NCBI GenBank assembly: GCA_024734495.1
Contig: JALMQS010000128.1
Span: 20,091,573-20,155,572 of the forward strand
Direction: 5' to 3'
Source of the DNA: Forficula auricularia
Lineage: Eukaryota; Arthropoda; Insecta; Dermaptera; Forficulidae
Length of the DNA: 64,000 bases
The first letter of the stretch is position 1, and every line of letters begins with the position of its first letter. Below are positions 23,511 through 33,712 of the stretch, piece after piece. A program made the translations under genes and the position numbers. Below the pieces are notes generated by a model. That model saw nothing but the letters and a program-made list of their open reading frames with translations. It searched no databases and was not told the origin of the DNA.

Positions 23511-24781
23511 CAGTATTTGTCAATATTGACAAGTAAGCATTGCTAAGCCCAATGCAATCAGTTTGAAAATTAAGAGCCCTTTGCCCATATGTCTTAATAA
23601 AGCATTTTTCGGCCAGCATACGCTTATAATTGTTCCCCAATCTCATCAAGATGACAGCATCATCAAACTCAAATCCATGGGATGCGATATGGTGTGTGCT
23701 CAGGGCTGTCGAAGCCTTTTTAACCGACTTCAAAAAAGGAGGAGGTTCTCTATTCGAATGAATTTTTTTTTTTTTTTTGTGCCTATGTTACCTCATATCT
23801 CCGTCAATTGTCAACCGATTTTGAAAATTTTTTTTGCATTGGGTCCAGTCTAGCTTCCGATTGGTCCCATTTTTTTTCGATTTTTTTTCATAGGTATTAG
23901 ACCTTTTTATTAGGTTTGATTTAGACCTAACCTCTTTGTTTATGAACCGATTTCGATGGTTCTTTTTTTATCCGAAAGGGGTGTCTTAGGGATGTTGTCA
24001 TATTAATTTGGTCAAGTTCTGACGATATAATCACTATTAATAACATCACTAAAAAGAGAAAAATAAAAATTTTTAAGAAAAAAATAAAAACCGACTTCAA
24101 AAAATTAAATGCAACAAATATAAAAATACACTAAAAGGTATAAAATAATTATTATCTTATTTAGTTACAACTAAACGACGAAATATTAACATGAAATTAC
24201 TTTTTGAAGTTGGTGCCAAACATATACCTTTTATGAATCGCACTCGACGGATCTTACTTAGTACGTTTGGTGGGTACGCTCGCTTATAGGTATAGTTTGT
24301 TTGGCACCGACTACAAAAAGTAATTTCATGTTAATATTTCGTCGTTTAGTTGTAACTAAATAAGATAATAATTATTTTATACCTTTTAGTGTATTTTTAT
24401 ATTTGTTGCATTTAATTTTTGAAGTCGGTTTTTATTTTTTTCTTAAAAATTTTTATTATTTATTACACTTAATTCATGCTCTCTTTTCCGCAAAGAAAAA
24501 ATGCGAGATGTTTGACCCACATAAACACTTGTAGGTTTCGGGCAATCGCGGCACTTAATTAAGTAAATCATATTATGTTGTTCGTGGCGTGGAACTACAT
24601 CCTTGTTATTAAATAAAAAGGACATATTACCAGTTGATGCCAAGGCCGTGCGTACATTATAGTTCTTAAATATTTTTTGAATTTTTTCGGACAACCCTGG
24701 CATATAGGTGAGAGAGAAAAATGGTCCATCCCTGAGAGAGGGTACAGATGGGGTAGGAACAACAACTCTGCCTGCGGACAA
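23511..24781 (-). pseudogene. Penelope-like element GIY-YIG region, split by an insertion
   Basis: The first part (24,781 down to about 24,457) reads IQKIFKNYNVRTALASTG, then a MIYLIKCRDCP GIY strand, then VYVGQTSR and LRKREHELS. These are the PLE linker plus the start of the GIY-YIG nuclease. The second part (about 23,727 down to 23,511) reads ALSTHHIASHGFEFDDA, then LAEKCFIK and TDCIGLSNAY, which is the C-terminal half of the same domain. About 730 bp of foreign repeat lies between them. No reverse transcriptase remains upstream, because the coding sequence runs straight into the inverted arm. This is an inactive remnant. Confidence 0.7.
23728..24456. mobile_element. Insertion with three CCGACTTCAAAAAA boxes and a fold-back
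   Basis: It starts AACCGACTTCAAAAAAGG at the break in the PLE frame and ends with the reverse complement of AACCGACTTCAAAAA near 24,416-24,432. A second forward box is at about 24,089. From there an almost perfect inverted repeat (24,063-24,230 against 24,290-24,456) folds around a loop of about 60 bp. From memory, the AACCGACTTCAAAAAAGGAG start and the GAACCGATTTCGATGGTTC text resemble a repeat widespread in insect genomes, especially moths. This was not verified. Confidence 0.6.
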
Positions 24782-24900
24782 TTTATTTATAAAATTAATT
24801 GTGTCGCTAATACTGTAAGATATAATTTTGGATTTTTTTGTAAAAAAATTTTATTGTAATTTTACATGTGTGCTCTATCGCTTTTTTCAGCTCTTAGGAA

Positions 24901-24933
24901 CTGATGATGGCATTATTTAATTAAAGCCGAAAC
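24901..24933 (+). ncRNA. Hammerhead-like motif in right PLE arm
   Basis: CTGATGA (24,901-24,907), extra T, helix II GGC/GCC, GAAAC (24,929-24,933). It is the mirror partner of 22,969-23,001. Confidence 0.55.
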
Positions 24934-25969
24934 GTTTTCTATAATTGGGAGTTTTTTATTCAGCAGAGGCTACCCATTGGCTGAATCCCTCTCCATTACT
25001 TAATTATATACTTATTTTCATTGTTGTGACTTTTCGATTTAATGATTATTTATATAATAATTAATTATTTAATCATTATTATTTGATAATTAAGTTGAAT
25101 AATTGTTAAAAATAATTATTAGGATTTTTTTGAGATCTAATAATTGATTTAATATTTTGTTTATTTGATGGCGTATAAAAAAATAGTTCTTATGAAAGTT
25201 GCTAAGTTTTTTATCTAGATTATGAATTTGAAAAGAAATATATAGGTTTCTATTTAAAAAACAGAACTTGACTTTAAAATACCCTTGAAAGCTTGTTCTA
25301 GATCGACAAACAATATCTTAGTTTAGTTTCCCCCTCGATATAAATAAACTTTTATTTGAAACTTTTTCGATATAATTCACAGTTTTTAAGTTATAAGACT
25401 GTCTCAAGATAAAATCTCTAAAATCTCTAAATAAAAAACAATAAAATCTAAGTTCCTAATGAAGTATATAAACAAAATTTTCAAAGCTGATTAAATTATA
25501 TTTTAAAAAAATATATTGTGCGCATCCCCTCGTATCCTTAATTAATTTTATAAACCATGGAAAACGAATCATTTTATATTAATCCGAAAGTTTGTACCAA
25601 ATCCTAACTATACGGTTCGATAGCTTATAATAAATCTATTGAATTTTTAAAATTTATTTATTTGACAAAAATAAGTATTTGGTTCTTCTGCAAACCTTCT
25701 GGAGGGTTTCTGTGAATGACTCGATATTTTTGACTAATTTACGATGGACCCACCTTGCGTCCAAGGGAGAGGGGGGGGGATGCCTCATGATATCATACTT
25801 GAGTACGCCCATGTTTTGTTTCAAGCAGTGGAGAACCTCACTGATTCCCTCTTGAAAATCGACAACTTTGCTACTCTCGACAAGAAAACCATTTTCAAAT
25901 CAACAAATATTTGTTTGAGTTGATATTTTAAAAAGATATAAGTATTAACAAGAATAGCTGAGAATTGGT

Positions 25970-26330
25970 CAAAAATTAAAAATCAGAGTTTTTATTGGGC
26001 TAGACGTTTCGTCAATTTATTTTGAGTTCCTCAGTGGCCCATTTTATCAATCTTTGTCAAAAAACAATTTCACTATACGACAAAACATAATTAATCTTTT
26101 TTTAATACATTGCTGGCTCCAATTAATCAACAATCGTGGACTTTTCCTTAACACTTAAAAACGAATTCTTTTTTGTTGGGTTTATAAAAAGATAGCATTT
26201 ATAAAATGGGTCACTGTAAGGAAGTCAAAATAAATTGTCGAAACGTCTGGCCGATTTAATAAAAACTCTGTTTTTAATTTTTATCCAATTCCCTGCTATT
26301 CCTGTTACGAATTTCTTATGGATGCGAATG
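25970..26330. repeat. PLE inverted pair with hammerhead-like motifs
   Basis: Minus strand: CTGAGGA (26,034-26,028), then GTCAA/TTGAC-like helix II, then GAAAC (26,010-26,006). Plus strand: a damaged CTG-TAAGGA (26,214 on), then GTCAAAATAAATTGTC, then GAAAC (26,240-26,244). The arms extend through TTTTTATTGGGCTAGACG and the ATTAAAAACAGAGTTT boxes. A sister copy is at 27,425-27,860. Confidence 0.55.
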
Positions 26331-26605
26331 CTACAACATTATAAATATTAGTTTCGCAATTTTCTTTGCTTTTTGTTTTGTTGACTTAATCGATATGGCA
26401 AATGAGCGGCTCATTTATTATTAATAGCTTTGATTTCAACAGTTGAATTACTTTTCTTCCAATTTACTTATTATCTTCAGAAATGAAAAAAAAATTCCGG
26501 CCCCCATTTATATTTAATGATTCAAGTTGAGAATGTTCTCGTTTCTAACGAGTTCCAAACGAGTGAGAAAACAATCTAATCCTCGTAATTTATCTTTATT
26601 TCTAG

Positions 26606-26786
26606 ATGCTGCTGCGGTCTTTCGCTCACTTTCCATTGTGGCTCTGGAGCGGATTGTTCCAACCAACCCGGGGCTAATCCGCAAAACAATGAACTCTGGA
26701 GTCCAGCCAAACACACACAACCATCCCCGACGGATGCCTATGGGACCATCGAATTCCAAGGAGGTCCGCATCCAAGCAAAGCACAG
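26606..26786 (+). CDS. Trpm: Internal exon of a TRPM-family cation channel gene
   Basis: TRPM proteins are tetrameric plasma-membrane channels for Ca2+, Mg2+ and Zn2+. This exon encodes part of the long cytosolic N-terminal homology region, not the pore. The acceptor is TTATCTTTATTTCTAG (AG at 26,604-26,605) and the donor is CACAG/GTAAAA (GT at 26,787-26,788). The first base completes a split codon, and the next 60 codons run open to the donor in phase 0. The peptide starts with a CCCG cysteine cluster. It then has ELWSPAKHTQ and PTDAYGTIEFQGGPHPSKAQ, the hallmark block just before the YVRLS segment of insect TRPM. GC content is far above the surroundings. A different 60-codon frame on each strand also spans this exon but matches nothing. 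Recognition is by remembered family motifs. Insects usually have a single Trpm gene. The adjacent exons were not found here. Confidence 0.85.
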
Positions 26787-26983
26787 GTAAAACTTTAACC
26801 AATCAATATACGTACTGCTAAGACCAATTACTCTTTTATAAATAAACCAACATAAAAATCACTCTAAATAATAATAGAGTCAATAAAAGTGAGTGTTTTT
26901 TATTTATTTTTTGAAAAATAGATAGAATTTATAACATCATTGGGATTCAGTTCCATAATTTATTAATGTAATTTTTGTTTTTC

Positions 26984-27412
26984 AGAGGATGAGGAACAAA
27001 ATAAGTATTTATTTACGACTTATCAATTGCAACGTTTCGCCACTTTTATTGCAGCTTCTTCAGGCTCTTGATAAATAAAGCTCCAAACACTTAGTCATTT
27101 TTTAAGCTCTCTCTCATATTTTTTTATAATTTGTTGACTAATTTTGAAATGTTTTAAATTTTACCAGTGAAATTGTAAAAGTTATAATTGTATATTTGTT
27201 GATATTGGTGTTTTTGAGTTGTAGATGATAAAATGGAAATGTATTCGAGTGTCTGTATGTATAATAATGGCAGAGCTTAAAAAAATGACAAATTGTTTGG
27301 AGCTTTATTTATCAAGAGCCTGAAGAAGCTGCAATAAAATGTGGCGAATCGTTGCAATTGATAAGTCGTAAATAAACACTTATTTTGTTCCTCATCCTCT
27401 GAAAAACAAAAA
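26984..27412. repeat. PLE inverted pair with hammerhead-like motifs
   Basis: The outer ends CAGAGGATGAGGAACAAAAT and its complement enclose two arms (26,984-27,112 and 27,260-27,412). Minus strand: CTGAAGA (27,063-27,057), extra A, helix II GCTGC/GTGGC (with wobbles), GAAAC (27,038-27,034). Plus strand: CTGAAGA (27,320-27,326), the same helix, but GAATC in place of GAAAC (27,346-27,350). The central 150 bp is unique. Confidence 0.65.
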
Positions 27413-27424
27413 TTACAGAATTTA

Positions 27425-27860
27425 TAACATGAATAGTACGGAATTGGATAAAATTAAAAACACAGAGTTTGTTTTATTAAATGAGCAAAAGGTTTCGTCA
27501 ATTTATTTAAACGACGACAAATTTAAATTGTTAAAGATAAGTTGTTTCTAAGATTGTTGATTACTGTGAGCCAAGAATATGTTAAAGAAAGATTATTGAT
27601 GTTTTGTCTTATAGTAGAATTGTTTTTTGACAAAGAGTGATTAAATGAGGTAATTTTAACCTTACTTGATGTTCAATTTATTTCTAATTAATTTATATAT
27701 AAGTTTTCTCTAATTTTCCTGGTTTTATCATTCTAACCACTGAAGAAGTCAAAATAAATTGACCAAATTTCTAGCCCATTTAATAAAAAACTGTGTTTTT
27801 AATTTTATCCAATTCCCGATTATTTCTCTTATCAATTTACTATGGACACGAATGATGTAA
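27425..27860. repeat. Second copy of the 26-kb PLE inverted pair
   Basis: Both arms match 25,970-26,330 (AGAGTTTGTTTTATTAAATG left; CATTTAATAAAAAACTGTG right). The plus motif CTGAAGA (27,740-27,746), then GTCAA/TTGAC, ends in CAAAT instead of GAAAC. The minus motif keeps GAAAC (27,496-27,492) but has lost CTGANGA. Both ribozymes are dead. Confidence 0.5.
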
Positions 27861-28099
27861 CAATAGATGGAATACTTCCAAATTTGAACATCATATACAG
27901 GCTCATTCGCCACATTATAGGAAGAGCAATTTCATATAACTTTGATGAGATTCGAATTCTGAATATTTTTTTAGATTATTTAATAACTCGAGTTTAAATG
28001 TTGTATATTTTTAATTGAAAATTTAAAGAATTTATTTCTCAACATTTTCATCAAAATATTTATTTTATTGAATATATATGTAAGTAGGTATATTTAATT

Positions 28100-28280
28100 G
28101 AAAAGTTTTTGTTTTGCCGAGAGTAGCAGAGTTGTTGATTCACAAAGAGAAACAAAGAGATTGTCCTCTGCTTGATGCAAATAAACATATACACATATAT
28201 ATCAAGATGATATATATATGTGTATATGTTTATTTGCATCAAGCAGAGGACAATCTCTTTGTTTCTCTTTGTGAAGTAGG
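28100..28280. repeat. Palindrome of the PLE tail family
   Basis: The arms 28,141-28,204 and 28,209-28,273 are nearly perfect reverse complements. They contain GAGAAACAAAGAGATTGTCC and TGCATCAAGCAGAGGACAAT. The left flank has TTTTGCCGAGAGTAGCAGAG, the shared tail module. Confidence 0.65.
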
Positions 28281-28572
28281 TATATGTTTTTAAAATTTCG
28301 TCATTTTCGGAAACGAATATATCATGTGTAAATCCTAAACTACATTATGCAAGCGAGGCTGCAAATATCTGATACTAGAATCCATACAAGATTCAGAGTT
28401 GAAGTAGTTCTCTAATCAATTTCCCAAGTGTCTTTAAAAACCCAGCCAAAGATTTTGATGCTAAAAAATAAAAAATATTACCTATTTATTTAGTTTATTT
28501 GTTTTTAATGTTTCTGACCAATAAACAATGAAAAAAGTTGTTCAAAACTTGCAACGAATCTTAGATGGGGAG

Positions 28573-28764
28573 AGGGGGGGGGTCAGGTAGGCTAGGGGTT
28601 AGCATGTCAGCCTGCTAACCAAGTGGACCAGGGTTCGAATCCGATTCGAGGCATCCGGCTAAAACCTGACCCCGGGGGGTAGAGACAAATTTCAAAAATA
28701 AAATAATTAGTATCGTAAATTGGCTTATGGCTAGAAAGGCCGAAAAAGCCAAATAAAAAAAAAA
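28573..28764 (+). repeat. tRNA-derived SINE, family A
   Basis: GGTCAGGTAGGCTAGGGG with B box GGTTCGAATCC, then the conserved body and an A tail. It is slightly better preserved than the 8-kb copy. Confidence 0.75.
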
Positions 28765-29391
28765 TCTTGGATGAAATCCTTAGCAGGACTTAATTTGTGT
28801 ATTTGAGTAAGCTCTTTCAGCCGATTACGAGAAATATAAGAAAGATACTTAATCTAAATGTAAGGCCCCTTTATAGTAGAAACAAGACAACTAGATCAAT
28901 CGACTAATAATAAGGCTGGTTCGAAATCGATTCCAACTCAGGTCAGCAAATTTTGCTTGCTGGCAAACAGCGTCTAACCAAACCAGAGCAGTAAACAATT
29001 TGCATATTTAGAGAATATTCTCCTTAAAAACGCCAACGCTCGAAAAGGAAATGTCACAAGATGAAGAAGATAATTTAAATTAAAGTGAGGAAAGAGATAT
29101 TAGATTTATCTTTAAATGAGGCCACAATTTATGAATAAATTATGTTGAATACATACGGACCATAGAGTATATAGAGAGGAAAGCTTGCGTATTTGGAAAA
29201 AGCACTCTCTAGCGGGTCATGCTCAAACTCTTAGTCCTTAAGAGCCATTCATAGAGCATATTGTCACATGACATTCAGTCTGACATTTTGTTTTTGTCAT
29301 AGATAAAAGATTCCACAGGCTTTGTTTTTATCAAACATTCATTTAGAAAATTTTCCAACGTACACATTTATCGATTAAAATATCATTAAAT

Positions 29392-29704
29392 ATGGCTAGT
29401 TCTCGACGTCAATGTTGTGTGAAAGGTTGTTTTCGCGACACAAAATCAGATAAAGAACATACTTTTTTTGGACGCCCTAAAAACAATGAAATGTAAGTAA
29501 CCTATTTAAAATTAACTAATAATTTATTTCTTTGATTTTTATGTGTTAATTCTTGAATAATTTAATTATAGAGCTAAACGCTGGTGTCAATTTGCTGATA
29601 TCCATGAAAATAATAAATATTTCTTTATATGTTCTGACAATTTTTAATCAAAAACAATTTATAAAAAATATCCACGACGTCTGCAGCGAGATTCTCCAGA
29701 ATGA
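29392..29704 (+). pseudogene. THAP zinc-finger domain, two exons, damaged
   Basis: The THAP domain is the DNA-binding head of P-type transposases and of THAP host proteins. Exon 1 (29,392-29,492) reads MASSRRQCCVKGC, then HTFFGRPKN, giving the first Zn ligands and the conserved F and P. A GT-AG intron (29,493-29,571; GTAAGT donor, TTATAG acceptor) leads to exon 2: AKRWCQFADIH, then YFFICSDNF. The expected C-x-x-H ligand pair is changed: His is Asn (codon AAT). A stop (29,645-29,647) follows at once where the family has Leu or another residue. Behind it the frame continues YKKYPRRLQRDSPE to a second stop at 29,702. So the fold's Zn site and reading frame are both broken. There is a good ATG context and no other transposase exon. 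Confidence 0.7.
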
Positions 29705-30309
29705 AGTGATTTCGTATCCACATTAAAGCCGTCCGTCCACAGGTCTCCAAACACCGGCTCTTGATTAGATTTTGTGCCAGAAGCCGACAACATATATATA
29801 CATATTTTTATTAAAATAAAGAATAGCCTATATTTTATAGGTAAATAGATATATCTTATTTTAATTTAATAAAAAAAAGATCATTTCAATTAGAAAATAA
29901 AGTAAAAATATTGTTTATTTTTTTAAGTGTCTAGGTGATTCTTTGAAGGTTTTCCTCAAATAACTAATGTTGGCGAATGCGAATCACAAAAATTCCATTG
30001 AAAAGATTGTATTTATTTATTAAAATATTTGTAATGTCATTTTTTGGTCTAAATAAAAAAATGGTTAATTTTAAATTATTTTCAAGTATTTATTTTATAT
30101 ATGAATTTCCTCCTAGTCCCTCAAAGTCCCTGAATCTTAATTAAATTATTTTCAAAAAAAGAAACTCAAAAAAGATACTTAAATCTTTACATTAATTATT
30201 TGCCAAAGTTTTTTTTTTTAATAAAAGTACGATTTTATTATAAAAATATATTTTAAAGATTTGTATTTATTTTAATTACAAAACAATTAATAATTTTTTC
30301 TTTAATATA

Positions 30310-30588
30310 CAGGGTGATTCACGGTCGATGGGACGTTATCCGTTTTATGTAAAACAGAAAGTCGGATTTTTCTGAAAATTTACCACCTTACATTTTCTTA
30401 CCTGTTCTATCTATCTAAAAAAAATATAGTTGCTGTGACTTTTCAATGGAAGCCGAAACGTCGCAAGGCTGAAAATATTTTAGATCGATAGAACAGATAA
30501 GAAAATATAAGGTGCTAAATTTTCAGAAAAATCCGACTTTCCGTTTTACATAAAACGGATAACGTCCCATCGACCGTGAATCACCCTG
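30310..30588. mobile_element. Palindromic Tc1/mariner-type MITE
   Basis: The inverted ends start CAGGGTGATTCACGG and run over 100 bp with few mismatches, flanked by TA on both sides (30,308-30,309 and 30,589-30,590). Inside, the centre has GCCGAAACGTCGC, a hammerhead-like GAAAC box without a partner. It lies inside the P-like element and is therefore younger than it. Confidence 0.75.
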
Positions 30589-31024
30589 TATATAAGCTCA
30601 TGATAAATTATTTTGAATCATCCGCTGTGTGACGTCACCAAAATTTTCCTCGATGAGATGCGGTTCCCGCCATTTTGCTTCAGTATACGACCCGCCAGAG
30701 AGCTCTGTAACTCGTATACGCTAAAATACATAGGGCCCTTATGGAGCCTTCCTCTCTATATACTCTATGATACAGACGTATATTTATTTATTTATACGGT
30801 ATACTCAATAATATATTCAATGAATCACTGAATAGCAATGACAAAGTGAAATCAGATTAGTGCAAAACAAACAGCAAATAACATTGAGCGAGAGAGTTTA
30901 TTGGATTTTAATCTGTTTGTAATTTTAATAAAAACAAATGTGAATAATACTAACAATTTGAAAGTTTATATTGGGAAAATAAGGACAAGTTTTTTATGTG
31001 TGACTTTTTTATTTATCCACCAAC

Positions 31025-31052
31025 GTTTCGTCGACTTTGCCGACTTCTTCAG
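31025..31052 (-). ncRNA. Hammerhead-like motif, solo PLE repeat
   Basis: Minus strand: CTGAAGA (31,052-31,046), extra A, helix II GTCG/CGAC around a 7-nt loop, GAAAC (31,029-31,025). Helix II is perfect. Flanking AAATAAGGACAAGTTTTTTA-like text (inverted) also occurs near 57,745, next to another hammerhead, so the two are relatives. Confidence 0.55.
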
Positions 31053-31324
31053 GGCTTCAAATAGTCATGTCACACATTCGTCTAAATTTTCTTATTACCT
31101 TCGTTACCATTGAAGGCCATCAGAATACAATTTTCAAAAGATATTTGGCACATTCACAAAAAACACAATTTTTCTCTTTATAATAACAACCTTATCAATA
31201 CAAAACAGAACAGAAATCACTTCTTATAAAAATAGAATAGAATACTTTTCTTTTTCTTCTCCGTTTTATGCCTACCATACTAATACTTTAGATTTATACA
31301 TTGACGCCATGAAGCTTATGACTC

Positions 31325-31580
31325 GTCCTCCCCCTTGTCACACGATGTCATACTTTGTTGCCCCCCCCCCCCTTTTTTGGCTTTTCGGCCTTTCTAGCCA
31401 TAAGCCAATTTACGATACTACGTTTTTTTTTTAATTTGTCTCTACCCCGGGGTCAGATTTTAGCCGGATGCCTCAAGTCGGATTTGAGCCCGGCTCCACT
31501 TGGTTATCAGGCTGGCACGCTAACCCTTAGCCTATCCGACCCCCCCCTTTAACGTGTGACGTAATTTGTGAATGGCCTCT
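31325..31580 (-). mobile_element. Repeat with GTCCATAAATTACGTCAC-type end, holding a SINE
   Basis: Minus strand: GGCCATTCACAAATTACGTC, then AAAGG, then (after the SINE) a G run, GACATCGTGTGAC and AAGGGGGAGGACG. It matches copies at 43,936-44,045 (+) and 47,932-48,022 (-). Short inserts of this type, with a TACGTCAC box and G runs, are common in invertebrate genomes. Its superfamily is not assigned here. Confidence 0.5.
31373..31547 (-). repeat. tRNA-derived SINE, family A, inserted in a poly-C tract
   Basis: A minus-strand copy with body GGCTAGAAAGGCCGAAAAGCC and head GGTCGGATAGGC. It split the C-run of the surrounding repeat. Poly-C on both sides hides the exact target duplication. Confidence 0.75.
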
Positions 31581-32639
31581 AAGCGTATCAATTAATAAAA
31601 ATAAAAAAATGGAAATATAACACAAAGGATAATATCCTTTGTGTTATATATTACCTACTTATATACCTAATAAATTTTAAAATATTATAAAATGAATAAA
31701 TAATAAGAAATTCGACAAAAGCATTTAATTAAAGTAGGTAGGTGTAGGTACTAATTATTATCGAGTGTTTTTCTCTGAACAAATTTGGCGTTCCCTGCTT
31801 CATTTTCTGTTCACAAGTAGACAAGAAAGACATCTTGCACCTAGAAAAATATATATATATATTTTTTTATAAATTTTATTAAACCAATTATTTTACATGA
31901 ATTTATGCATACATTTTTTGAGCTTCGATTCCGGAGATTGCTTCTCCACCATCGAGTGTCCTTGATCATCTTTATAGTCCTTGTTTTTAATAAGAGGAAA
32001 AAACTAATTAAATAAAAAAACCTCTTTTCCGATAATTATTCAAATTCCATATCCAATCCTTCGTCAGTCAGCCAGAAAAATATATATTATATAAATCGAT
32101 GTAAATAAACAATTTTCATGGTTATTTGAATATTATATTCGATATTTACTTATTCTTGATAAAATTGAACTTCGAAAATGCTGACTTGCAAGGATATAAA
32201 GATCCGATAATTGGCCTCGTATTTTCGTCTCTGGTAAGAAATTCTCCTAACAAGCATAATATACAAATAAAACAAATATCCGCCCTTCATTTCAATATAT
32301 ACTGTGCAATCGCTTTAGTGATTTTCCCTATTTACCTAACTAGCCATCCGTATAAAGAGACCTGCGTGACCGACTACAACGTGTTTAAACTAAAAGACTT
32401 CTGTTTCGCATATATATTCTATTTATTTAATATTTATTGAATTTATCCACTCTAAAGGAATTAATCGATACAAAAGCGAAGTATTAGCACGAAAATTTCA
32501 TTTTTTTGTCATTTGGTTTTTATGTATTAAGAATTAAAATTAAGAAAAGATAATTATGTTCCATGTGCATTTCTCGCTGTCTCTTTGTTTGTCAGGATAT
32601 TGATAAACAACATACCTCAAGAACATATTATGATAGTAA

Positions 32640-32880
32640 GTTCGTTTTGGTTCCAAAATGCCTTTGTTTTGCCGAGAGCCAGCAGAGTCGTTGATTATTA
32701 TGAAAGGTTGATTCTTCTTAAGAGAAATCAATGAGGCTGCCCTCTGCTTGATGCAAATAAAGATATACCCATATAATAAATAAATATATATAATTAATTT
32801 CTAATTAATATAATATGATTAATTTAGAGTTTGAGACTATAGTTTTGACCTTATTTATCAGTCTTTTTGATTAAAAATAT
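32640..32880 (-). repeat. PLE tail family with decayed hammerhead
   Basis: Contains TTTTGCCGAGAGCCAGCAGA and CTGCTTGATGCAAATAAA on the plus strand, then (on the minus strand) ACTGATAAATAAGGTC followed by AAAACTATAGTCTC. This is the same order of parts as 42,827-43,115, and CTGANGA and GAAAC are both mutated. Confidence 0.5.
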
Positions 32881-33104
32881 TCTATCTGTTATTTCTCATT
32901 GGTTTAAATACCTGATTATACGGTATGTAGGGAAATACCTTTTGTTATAATAGTAAACTGGTCACTTCATAAACAAAATAAATTGATTAATTAATAAAAA
33001 AAAGTGTAATGATGATATTCAAAACTATAGTCACTAACAAATTAATTATATATATTTATATAATATAGTACATATTTAGGTATATGTTTATTTGCATAAA
33101 GTCA

Positions 33105-33268
33105 AAAGCGTAGCCAAGGAGGGCTGAAGGGGGGCGACGTAAAATTATATAAAATATTTTTAAAAGTGTAGGAAAAAAATCTCTTAATTCAAATAATGTT
33201 GGTCGGGGTAATAATTTTGGTCAGAGCAGTTTTGCCCCATCCGCCCCAAAAGTCTGGCTATGCCACTG
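33105..33268. mobile_element. Small non-autonomous element with GGC-rich ends
   Basis: AAAGCGTAGCCAAGGAGGG faces CTGGCTATGCCACTGAGG. The interior is AT-rich with GGCG and CCGCCC shoulders. Such ends are common in invertebrate hAT-like MITEs. No exact target duplication was found. Confidence 0.4.
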
Positions 33269-33712
33269 AGGATATCCTCATTGATTTCTCCTTATCATAA
33301 TGGTTTTATTTCTAAAACTAAAAACTCATTACGTTTCAGGCTTTCAAACATCAAAACTTTCGTTTTTTAACTAGAAATTCTGATGCCAAAGAGTCCATAA
33401 TCTAGTCAGTTCTTCACATTTAAAATACAAACATTATGGCACTAGAGAGATCTTGGGTATTGCAATCCATACACATTAGGGTGGTCCTTATTTTTGGTAT
33501 TTTCGAATTTTTACGCTGACAAGGGCTCATATGGTTCGAAATAAATTTAAAAAATATCCCCCAAGTTTCAAGTCTCTATCTCATTTATAACCTGTGCCCC
33601 CAGCGATGTATTAGGTTGATGCATAATTATGGAACATTTGTATTGGCGCGTTTTTATTTAGCCAAAAGTGGCGTTTTGTTTATTTTTTTTATAAAAACAA
33701 TCTTCTCTATTT

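Larger units (their letters stand above)
22056..25410. repeat. 3.4-kb inverted-repeat structure enclosing a PLE
   Basis: The outer ends CTTGAGACAGTCTTATAACT (22,063 side) and their reverse complement (25,380-25,410) start two long arms. The arms match through GTCGATCTAGAACAAGCTT, AATCAATTATTAGATCTC and GTAATGGAGAGGG, down to the hammerhead repeats and GTCCGCAGGCAGAGTTGTTG. The left arm carries about 390 bp (about 22,465-22,855) that the right arm lacks. Between the arms lie a PLE endonuclease pseudogene and a fold-back insertion. Confidence 0.7.
29161..30769 (+). mobile_element. P-like DNA transposon with THAP exons, internally decayed
   Basis: Terminal inverted repeats of 24 bp start CATAGAGTATATAGAGAGG at both ends (29,161-29,184 and 30,769-30,746) with one mismatch. 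A second shared subterminal box (CTCTCTAGCGGGTC-like) follows. Flanks ATACGGAC (29,153-29,160) and ATACAGAC (30,770-30,777) form an 8-bp duplication with one difference. P-superfamily elements start with CA, make 8-bp duplications and encode a transposase with an N-terminal THAP finger, and a THAP exon pair lies inside. The catalytic part of the transposase is missing. A Tc1-like MITE sits at 30,310-30,588. Confidence 0.7.

Noticed and set aside
26514..26771. 85-codon minus-strand frame over the TRPM exon
   Set aside because: It is the antisense of the exon. The correct plus frame, confirmed by splice sites and TRPM motifs, is a different one.
31905..32085. Minus-strand pieces reading DDQGHSMVEKQSPESKLK and WLTDEGLDMEFE
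   Set aside because: They resemble decayed coding sequence, possibly from a transposase, but frames and splice sites do not connect and no family could be named.
32126..32440. 104-codon plus frame
   Set aside because: No recognised domain and a composition expected from AT-rich DNA. The segment QGYKDPIIGLVFSSLVRN looks protein-like but has no supporting splice or repeat evidence.
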